Assembly (NCBI GenBank): GCA_023421955.1
Contig: JAEZSE010000031.1
Location: 62,001-126,000, forward strand
Direction of reading: 5' to 3'
DNA length: 64,000 bases
Source: Bacillota bacterium
Lineage (GTDB): Bacteria; Bacillota; Clostridia; Christensenellales; UMGS416
A program made the position numbers and the translations under genes. The notes beneath the pieces were generated by a model that saw only the letters and a list, made by a program, of their open reading frames with translations, made no database searches and was not told where the DNA came from. Each line of letters opens with the position of its first letter. Within the stretch, counting starts at the first letter, position 1. This document shows, piece after piece, positions 58,504 through 64,000 of the stretch.

Positions 58504-59178
58504 TTATACCCCAAAAATCAAGGAGAACAACTGAACGCCATGATTGACAAAAAAGCCCATCACACTTGAAATGATAAACGATGTCGGCCCGAGAAACATC
58601 AGCGCAATCAGGATCAACGTGCCGTAACGCTCAAAACTCCAAAGCGCCTGCGGCCTCCGCACAACCCTGATCAGCACGGTGTCCTTGAGGATGTTGTATC
58701 CATCCAGCGGCGGGATCGGCAACAGGTTAAATGCCATCAAGACGAAATTGATTTGGGCGGCATACTTGAGGATCATCATGATCGGGCTTTCCTGGCTGGC
58801 AGTGCCAAAATAACTCACATACAAAAAGATCATAAGGAACAAAAGGCCCATGATCATATTTGTGAAAGGACCCGCCAACGCGACAATGGCAGTGCCATAA
58901 CGCTTGATCTTGTAGCGGGAAGGATTGGTCATAACAGGTTTTGCCCACCCAAAATGAGCCACGATGAGCATCACGAATCCAAGCGGATCAATGTGGTTCA
59001 CAGGATTGAGCGTGAGACGCCCCATCATCCTTGGCGTCGGGTCCCCTAAACGGTCCGCCGCGAGGGCGTGGGCAAACTCATGGAACACAAACCCAATCAG
59101 CATGCCCGGCAGCCAATACAGCAGTTGGAGCACCCAGTTGCCAAAATCATTGAAAATTCCGTTGAACAAATCAAACAT
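58504..59178 (-). CDS. Site-2 protease-family zinc metalloprotease (M50)
   Basis: A 224-residue, five- to six-helix membrane protein. FHEFAHALAADRLGD near residue 34 is the HExxH zinc motif; NLLPIPPLDGYNIL supplies the third ligand (D) near 155. Small M50 proteases of this type lack a PDZ domain and cleave membrane-bound regulators or remnants. It is upstream of scpA in the same direction. The ribosome site is weak (GGGG). Confidence 0.93.
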   Translation of the reverse strand: MFDLFNGIFNDFGNWVLQLLYWLPGMLIGFVFHEFAHALAADRLGDPTPRMMGRLTLNPVNHIDPLGFVMLIVAHFGWAKPVMTNPSRYKIKRYGTAIVALAGPFTNMIMGLLFLMIFLYVSYFGTASQESPIMMILKYAAQINFVLMAFNLLPIPPLDGYNILKDTVLIRVVRRPQALWSFERYGTLILIALMFLGPTSFIISSVMGFFVNHGVQLFSLIFGV

Positions 59179-59198
59179 CTCGATACCCCATGTGCCTG

Positions 59199-59894
59199 TT
59201 ACAAGCTGACCGTATTTTCCTTGCCATTGGCCCGCTGGTTATTGATCACCACGCCGTTGACAACCAGGTCGAACCGGCACTCCAAAAACTCCGCCGCCTT
59301 TTCACACATCGTCATGCGCCGCAAAAAGATCTGCATAAACTCCATTACCGAGGAGGAATTGTCCATCGTCATGGCATAGGTGATCACGCGCTTGACCGGG
59401 TCCACATCCACCCAATTCTTCTTGATGGAGTAATTCACGCGATCGTGGATGTCGTACGGGTCATACTTGCCCTTGCGCACCCGGGTGCGGTGGGCATCAG
59501 ATTTGTCCGCGATAATCAGCGCCGCAGAAACATCGGAAACCGGCGTGCCGTTTTCCTCCTCATGATTGCCGACGGCGGAAAGGATCTTGGCAATCTCCGC
59601 CATCTCCATGCCCATCTCACGCAACAATGGGAACAGCAGCGTGGCGCCATTGATGCCATGGTGCTTGCGGTTGATCACATTTCCCACATCATGCACCCAG
59701 CCGGCGATGGCGGCAAGCTCCACGGTGCGCTCCGGGCACTCCAGCTTCTTCAGGATTGCCGCAGCCGTGTTGCTCACATAACCCACATGCCGCTGGCCGT
59801 GCTCGGTGTAGCCGATGGCAGCCAACACATTGTTCGCCTCGCGGATCAAGGCCATGATTACCTCGTTATTCTTAATGTCTTCCAGCGACACCAT
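59199..59894 (-). CDS. HD-domain phosphohydrolase
   Basis: About 231 residues from the ATG at 59894, with GGGAGG 7 nt upstream. YTEHGQRHVGYVSN and IAGWVHDVGNVINRKHHG give the H...HD metal site, LSAVGNHEEENGTPVSD the later histidine, and ALIIADKSDAHRTRVR the final D. HD proteins cleave nucleotides or phosphodiesters; the substrate is unknown. It lies 20 bp before the M50 protease gene and may head the scpAB operon. Confidence 0.9.
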   Translation of the reverse strand: MVSLEDIKNNEVIMALIREANNVLAAIGYTEHGQRHVGYVSNTAAAILKKLECPERTVELAAIAGWVHDVGNVINRKHHGINGATLLFPLLREMGMEMAEIAKILSAVGNHEEENGTPVSDVSAALIIADKSDAHRTRVRKGKYDPYDIHDRVNYSIKKNWVDVDPVKRVITYAMTMDNSSSVMEFMQIFLRRMTMCEKAAEFLECRFDLVVNGVVINNQRANGKENTVSL

Positions 59895-60030
59895 GGTCTT
59901 ACCTCCCATCAGCAGATCACTGATCTATTATTTTACCTGTATGGGGCTTGGACTGCAACATATTTGAAAATCGCAGCCCCTGCTCAGTCATATTGGTTTG
60001 GTTTTAGTGATCGAGGTGGCATGCATGAAC

Positions 60031-60064
60031 AAAAAGACCCCCTCCCACTGATGGGACGGGGGGT
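60031..60064 (-). terminator. Rho-independent terminator of the zinc-ribbon/Nei-like operon
   Basis: On the minus strand CCCCCCGTCCCA, loop TCAG, TGGGAGGGGG, then TCTTTTTG. It lies about 40 nt past the Nei-like gene stop. Confidence 0.85.
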
Positions 60065-60104
60065 GATTGGAGAGTTTTGGCGGAAGGAAACAGGGGGGGG
60101 CGAA

Positions 60105-60953
60105 TCATTTCCCCTTTTTCGGAGGTTCCGCCTGGCAGCCGGGGCACCAATAGATCGCGCCGCCCAGATAAGGCTCCTTTTTGACCGTTGCGCCGCATCG
60201 GGGGCAGGCAGTGCCCACCGTGTTGCGGCTGAGCTTGGTCTGATATCCGCCGGGCATGCCGAAAAGATCGGTCTCAGTGTCGCGGCCTCCCCCTGCGTCC
60301 ATCTCTGCAAGCGTCTGCTTGATACTGTGATAAAGCCGGTCCAGGTCGTCTGATCTCAGCGTCTCAATCTTGCGGCGCGGGTGGATTTGTGCGTTGTATA
60401 GAATGTCCTGCAGCACGCCGTTGCCCAAGCCGGGAATGCGCTGCTCGGTGGCCAAAAAGGCCTTGGCGCTCAGGTTCCCCACGCCGGCAGCACTCAGCAG
60501 ACGGTCGAAACAAGCCCGGTCAAACGCTTCGGTCAGCGGGTTGGGCTTCTCTCTGCCGCCCTGCAAATAGACATTCTCCACATGATCGTCCGGGTACGCC
60601 GTCATGCCGCCGTACATCTGCACAGAGGCGGTGAGCGCACTGCCGTCATCCAGCATCAGCAACAGCTGGTGTTTATCCGGCAGCTTTGCACCGGGCTTAT
60701 GCAAGCGCAAACTGGGCCCGTCATTAAAAAACAGCGTAAGCCCGCCGGAAAGCTTCATCTCCAGCGCCCCGCCGCTGCCCACCGCGCTCAGAATCTGCCG
60801 GCCGGAGAGCATCGCGCCGTAACCGGCAGGGTCACCGGTGTACCAAGCGAACTTATGCGGCGAATGATTGGCCTCCGCCGATTCTATCGTCCTGCCCCGC
60901 ACGGCGGCATTCAGTTGTCGGGCCAACGCGGCAGCCTCTGGAATTTCGATCAT
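60105..60953 (-). CDS. Fpg/Nei-like DNA glycosylase-family protein lacking the catalytic proline
   Basis: A 282-residue protein with the Fpg/Nei layout: N-terminal beta sandwich (IEIPEAAALARQL), H2TH region (QRIPGLGNGVLQDILYNAQIHPRR) and a C-terminal four-cysteine zinc finger (CPRCG then CPGC). The normal MPELPE start is MIEIPE: the N-terminal nucleophile proline is isoleucine, while the catalytic E3 is kept. It may bind damaged DNA without classic lyase chemistry. The ATG overlaps the zinc-ribbon gene stop (ATGA), so they are co-translated. Confidence 0.85.
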   Translation of the reverse strand: MIEIPEAAALARQLNAAVRGRTIESAEANHSPHKFAWYTGDPAGYGAMLSGRQILSAVGSGGALEMKLSGGLTLFFNDGPSLRLHKPGAKLPDKHQLLLMLDDGSALTASVQMYGGMTAYPDDHVENVYLQGGREKPNPLTEAFDRACFDRLLSAAGVGNLSAKAFLATEQRIPGLGNGVLQDILYNAQIHPRRKIETLRSDDLDRLYHSIKQTLAEMDAGGGRDTETDLFGMPGGYQTKLSRNTVGTACPRCGATVKKEPYLGGAIYWCPGCQAEPPKKGK

Positions 60954-61222
60954 TTTACCTCACCCTTCCAACGTTTGAGCGTGGGAAACAACTTTTGCAT
61001 TTCTGCACGGGCAGTGTCGGCATCCGGCCACGGATTGCCATTGGAGACAAAGGGAACACAGGATTCAATGTGCTCGTCCATCGTCTGTTCGGAGGTGAAC
61101 GCACCGTCCTTGTAGCAGTAGTGGCAATAGTCGGTGTTCTTGCTGCCGTCCTTTTCGGTGCCTAGCACATCGGGGCTCAGGGGCATCGCGCAACTCTGGC
61201 AGAATGTCATCGGTTCGCTCAT
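60950..61222 (-). CDS. Small zinc-ribbon protein
   Basis: A 90-residue protein. TFCQSCAMPLSP and TDYCHYCYKDG form a four-cysteine zinc ribbon, followed by AFTSEQTMDEHIESC and a helix. This is a known small family (putative zinc ribbon of about 80-90 residues) of unknown function, sometimes beside transcription or repair genes. AGGAGGG precedes the ATG. It overlaps the Nei-like gene by 4 nt. Confidence 0.88.
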   Translation of the reverse strand: MSEPMTFCQSCAMPLSPDVLGTEKDGSKNTDYCHYCYKDGAFTSEQTMDEHIESCVPFVSNGNPWPDADTARAEMQKLFPTLKRWKGEVK

Positions 61223-61391
61223 GGAAAACCCTCCTGTTAGTTGATGGCACCAGCATACGGAGTTATATACGACAGCTGTCTGTCATGATTCAGGAGAACG
61301 AATGTTTTTATTTGGGGAATTCGTTTGGTGCAGTCCCTGCCCTTGCCAGTTGGTGTGTGCCATGAATGGCCTCTCACTGTTATGACAATTG

Positions 61392-61421
61392 TTGCCAAGA
61401 AATTCATCCAAGGTGTATGAT
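61392..61421 (+). promoter_or_regulatory. Promoter of the lipoprotein gene
   Basis: TTGCCA (61392-61397) and TATGAT (61416-61421) with an 18-nt spacer, 36 nt before the lipoprotein ATG. The -35 matches those of cggR and the AraC gene. Confidence 0.55.
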
Positions 61422-61457
61422 ACCAATATATCATAGTTCTTCATTGGAGTGATAGCT

Positions 61458-62009
61458 ATGAAATGTAAATACTCATCGTTGCCATTCATAATTCTGTTGT
61501 TGATTGAAGTTGCTTGCATATGTTCTGGGTGTGCAAGCATAAGTGCAAAGAAACCATCAGCTGAACCAGGAAACCCAGCAGCTGAGCTTTCTGAATATGT
61601 CAGGCAGGGAAAGGTTGATGAACTCAGCTTAACCATACATTATATGAACCCGCACTTACTAACCCGTATGCCAGTGAGCGAGGAGTACCTAATCGAAAGG
61701 TGGTATGAAATCAAAGTTACGGTTAGTGGAGAACTCCTGGAAAAACATATTGATTTGGTTGATCAAGTAGCCAAAGCTGCTTTTACACCAGTTAAGCAAG
61801 AATCTTACGTAAATGCTCGACTGTATTATGTGTTTGAGTCAAAGGATCATCGAAAGATTTTTAGTGTTTGCATGTGGAGTGGAGACAGCAAATCAATTGT
61901 CAATGGGATTGAGGTCCAAAATAACGATATCCTTTATGATGTAGTAATGCCATTTCTGCCTGACGATGCAGCAGAAGAACTGAAAACTTTTATGGACACA
62001 ACAAAATGA
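61458..62009 (+). CDS. Putative lipoprotein of unknown function
   Basis: About 183 residues from the ATG at 61458 (GGAG 7 nt upstream). A hydrophobic leader (SLPFIILLLIEVACI) ends in CSGC, a degenerate lipobox with the acceptor cysteine near residue 25. The mature part is mixed alpha/beta with no motif I recognise. The gene is A+T-rich compared with its neighbours, which suggests transfer. 285 bp without a gene follow it. Confidence 0.7.
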   Translation: MKCKYSSLPFIILLLIEVACICSGCASISAKKPSAEPGNPAAELSEYVRQGKVDELSLTIHYMNPHLLTRMPVSEEYLIERWYEIKVTVSGELLEKHIDLVDQVAKAAFTPVKQESYVNARLYYVFESKDHRKIFSVCMWSGDSKSIVNGIEVQNNDILYDVVMPFLPDDAAEELKTFMDTTK

Positions 62010-62294
62010 TGCCGCAAACGGGTTTTACTCACTATCAAGATCGTTATCAGCAGAGGACCAAAGTGCAGGTGGGAATGCTTACAAACCAAAGACATCAGTT
62101 ACAGTTTCTTCGTTTATCTCCATTAACATGGTTATTTAACCCCCATTTCTACATAACAGCAATCACTGTTGATATAATTTATCCAGTATTTTCCGGGCAT
62201 TCAAGCTTGTTTACATCCATTATGCACAATATTTGACAGTGCGGATACACCTATACTATAATATAGTATCAAGCATCGGAACATTGGAGAAGAA
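62010..62294. other. Gene-free A+T-rich stretch before the G5/3D gene
   Basis: No credible gene. A possible -10, TATAAT, occurs at about 62256-62262 (ACTATAATATAG), about 35 nt before the G5/3D start, and probably belongs to its promoter. Confidence 0.5.
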
Positions 62295-63704
62295 GTGGAT
62301 TTATCCAAAACCGGCAAGTACAAACGCAGTGGAAACGACCGCAGGGTGGCTCATAAACGCTTGAGTGACCCAGGCATGCTGTTGCGCCGCCGCACCGGTT
62401 TTTCGGAGCGCATGAAGGTGCGCACCCGTCAGATCCATTTACCCGCCGGCAACGTGGCACAGGCCGCAAGAGCAATGGCTTCCAACCTACCCATTGCCAA
62501 GATCGTGCTGGCAATGTGCCTGGTGTTGTTTGCGTCGGTTGGCATACTTCTGGGCGTGGTGGTGTTTGCGAAATCCAAGGAAATGAGCGTGCGGATTGAG
62601 AACGGCCCAATTAAGATGGCTGTGAAAACAACCGCCCGCACCGTAGGCGATCTGCTGGAGCAAAGCAATGTGCGCCTGGGGCCCAAGGATGAGGTCATGC
62701 CCGCTAGAAACACCAGATTGAGCGATGGTATGGTCGTGGTGGTAAACCGCGCTATGCTGGTTTATATCCACAGCGGCGGCGAAACGCTGCAGCCGCTCTA
62801 TATCGTGGGCGGCACCGTGGAAGACGCATTGGCACAGGCAAAAATCAGCTTCGATCAGGATGATGAGATCAGTCCATCACTGGAGACAACGCTGACAGCA
62901 GGCATGCGCGTCAAACATGTGAAAGTTGAGACCGTGATCGAAACCGAATTACAAAATGAAAAATACAAGACTGTTTATCAAAACAGCAGCTCTTTGCTGA
63001 AGGGCAAAACACAGGTCAAGCAAAACGGCAAACAGGGTGTGCGGCAAAAGCTGGTGGAAGTGATCTACAAAAACGGGTTTGAGGTCAGCCGTACCGTCAT
63101 CAAAACCATCACCAAAGAAGCTCCGATGGACAGGATCATCCTCAAAGGCACCGGTGTGGTTACAAAGCCATCCAATCACACAGGCGGAAGCAGCGGCGGA
63201 TCCTCCGGCGGAAGCAGCGGCGGTAGTTCGGGGGGGAGCTCCGGCGGTAGTTCCGGGGGCAGTTCAGGCGGGTCCTCCGGCGGTAGCTCCGGCGGGTCTG
63301 ACGATGACGGCGATGGCAGCCAATATTCCGGTATTTATGCCCACGTGAAGCCGGAAGACCTGGTCATCCCTTCTAAACCCAACACCTTTGAGGAAGTGCG
63401 GTATATGACGATTACCGCTTATACCCACACCGGCCGCAAGGTGGCGCTTGGAAGATGGCCGCAATTCACCCGCACGCTGCAAAAACCGGGCACCATCGCT
63501 GTGAGTTTCAAATCGATCCCGCGCAACACGCTGCTGTATGTAACCGGCTACGGCTACTGCGTGGCTGAGGATACCGGCTCAAACGAAGGTGACAGCTCGA
63601 TGATGGGCGATGTGTTTATGAACACCAGGGATGAGTGCTATAAATGGGGCCGCCGAAGGAATGTGGAAGTGTTTATCGTGCAATACAATTACTCAAGGCC
63701 TTAG
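62295..63704 (+). CDS. YabE-like cell-wall protein with DUF348, G5 and 3D domains
   Basis: A 469-residue protein. A basic cytoplasmic part (1-65), one membrane segment (about 66-91), DUF348 repeats (about 97-190), a G5 domain (about 205-285), a nine-fold GGSS linker (297-335) and a C-terminal 3D domain (about 370-469). Such proteins cut or bind peptidoglycan (Rpf/MltA-like). The 3D domain keeps AEDTG and GDVFMNT aspartates but has IAVS where IAVD is usual. The start is GTG with GGAG 5 nt upstream. Confidence 0.9.
   Translation: MDLSKTGKYKRSGNDRRVAHKRLSDPGMLLRRRTGFSERMKVRTRQIHLPAGNVAQAARAMASNLPIAKIVLAMCLVLFASVGILLGVVVFAKSKEMSVRIENGPIKMAVKTTARTVGDLLEQSNVRLGPKDEVMPARNTRLSDGMVVVVNRAMLVYIHSGGETLQPLYIVGGTVEDALAQAKISFDQDDEISPSLETTLTAGMRVKHVKVETVIETELQNEKYKTVYQNSSSLLKGKTQVKQNGKQGVRQKLVEVIYKNGFEVSRTVIKTITKEAPMDRIILKGTGVVTKPSNHTGGSSGGSSGGSSGGSSGGSSGGSSGGSSGGSSGGSSGGSDDDGDGSQYSGIYAHVKPEDLVIPSKPNTFEEVRYMTITAYTHTGRKVALGRWPQFTRTLQKPGTIAVSFKSIPRNTLLYVTGYGYCVAEDTGSNEGDSSMMGDVFMNTRDECYKWGRRRNVEVFIVQYNYSRP
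63183..63299 (+). repeat. Tandem 12-bp repeat coding for a GGSS linker
   Basis: Nine units of GGSS plus GGS. Codons vary between units (AGC, TCC, AGT, TCG, TCA for serine), so the DNA is less repetitive than the protein. This suggests the linker is kept by selection on the protein, not by recent slippage. Confidence 0.9.
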
Positions 63705-63721
63705 GAGAATGCAGCTGATTC

Positions 63722-64000
63722 CTACTCCAGCCCAAGCAACTCTGATAAAGAGTATATGATGTGTTCATGTGGAAATTCTTCAAAGGCATATGCAGGTGTC
63801 ACCCCTGTTGTCACAGCAATAAACGCAACACCTGCGTTTCGGGCGGTTTTTGCGTCAACGATGCTGTCCCCAATATATACAGCGTTATCTTTGGCGACAT
63901 TCATCCAGCCGATTGCTGATAAAAGCCCTTCCTCGTTAGGCTTAGCTATTTTTACATCCTCAAACCCGACAATCACATCGATCAACTGCTCGATCCGGAA
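63722..64000 (-). CDS. HAD-superfamily hydrolase, C-terminal part only
   Basis: The frame stays open past the window end, so only about 92 residues of the C-terminus are visible. VKIAKPNEEGLLSAI holds the motif III lysine, VYIGDSIVDAKTARNAGV the motif IV aspartates, and VTTGVTPAYAFEEF the typical end of phosphoglycolate-phosphatase-like HADs. The TTG at 63985 is internal, not the start. Substrate unknown. Confidence 0.88.
   Translation of the reverse strand, partial: FRIEQLIDVIVGFEDVKIAKPNEEGLLSAIGWMNVAKDNAVYIGDSIVDAKTARNAGVAFIAVTTGVTPAYAFEEFPHEHIIYSLSELLGLE

Noticed and set aside
62006..62236. 76-codon frame overlapping the lipoprotein stop
   Set aside because: It has an overlapping ATG, but the translation has no motif, its codon use is random-looking, and the region holds the next gene's promoter.
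63181..63300. CRISPR-like or minisatellite array
   Set aside because: The 12-bp periodicity is the GGSS linker coding sequence in an intact gene. There are no spacers.
1..64000. tRNA, rRNA or tmRNA genes
   Set aside because: I looked for T-loop (GTTCGA/GGTTCAA) and acceptor-stem pairs in the gaps and found no convincing cloverleaf. A covariance scan would be decisive.

Overview
The window looks like a chromosome segment of a spore-forming, high-G+C member of the Clostridia (Bacillota), possibly Christensenellales-like. That rank is a guess from gene content and base composition, not from a search. Supporting signs are strong GGAGG ribosome sites with frequent TTG and GTG starts, a CotF-type spore coat gene, an AbrB/SpoVT-type regulator, a cggR-pgk-tpiA-gpmI glycolytic cluster, hemZ, a YabE-like G5/3D wall protein and the recJ-apt-rel-dtd-hemZ order seen in Clostridia. 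I see no rRNA, tRNA, CRISPR array, prophage or transposase gene.

Layout. 0-8.2 kb (minus strand): two CPBP membrane proteases, a PlsC-like protein, a double GNAT protein, truA, a GNAT protein, murI, tgt and a yefM-yoeB toxin-antitoxin pair, followed by an A+T-rich DUF695-like gene. 9-15.4 kb (plus): FAH-family hydrolase, YerC, pcrA, ligA and a HypE-like AIR-synthase protein. 15.5-22.6 kb: ECF S-component, rpsT, long-form trpB, smpB, a DUF1836 regulator, degV behind a large palindrome, ispE and an S41 peptidase. 22.7-27.6 kb: cggR-pgk, then tpiA-gpmI with its own promoter. gapA is absent from the cluster.

27.6-32.2 kb: a dispersed repeat, a decayed duplicate of the coat-gene 5' end, a GNAT gene, the intact coat gene, an AbrB-ABC transporter operon and a DUF4037 nucleotidyltransferase. 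32.3-40.1 kb (minus): recJ-apt-rel-dtd-MBL-hemZ, a stringent-response, purine-salvage and repair operon. 40.5-45.9 kb: tdh-kbl threonine catabolism, a GH4 glycosidase and a divergent AraC regulator. 46-53.4 kb: secD-secF, a DUF1330 protein, a SulP transporter and a chemoreceptor. 53.7-64 kb: the UPF0210/ACT pair, an A+T-rich orphan, cupin, glpP, scpA-scpB, a site-2 protease, an HD protein, a Nei/Fpg-like protein coupled to a zinc-ribbon protein, a lipoprotein, the G5/3D wall protein and a truncated HAD hydrolase.

The most unusual content is not a protein system. It is a family of palindromic, MITE-like intergenic elements. Three complete copies of about 141-144 bp share AAATCC or AACTCC termini, four hairpins and an ACGT at their exact centre, and there are several half copies and remnants. 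The inner stems differ in sequence between copies but stay paired. In places the remnants have become part of gene signals, such as the ribosome-binding site of the UPF0210 gene and the stop codon of the GH4 gene. A second short GC-rich hairpin family accompanies them. Other points of note are the duplicated and decayed coat-gene start, a 125-bp recJ/apt overlap, a Fpg-like protein lacking the N-terminal proline, and palindromes upstream of degV, tpiA and rpsT.
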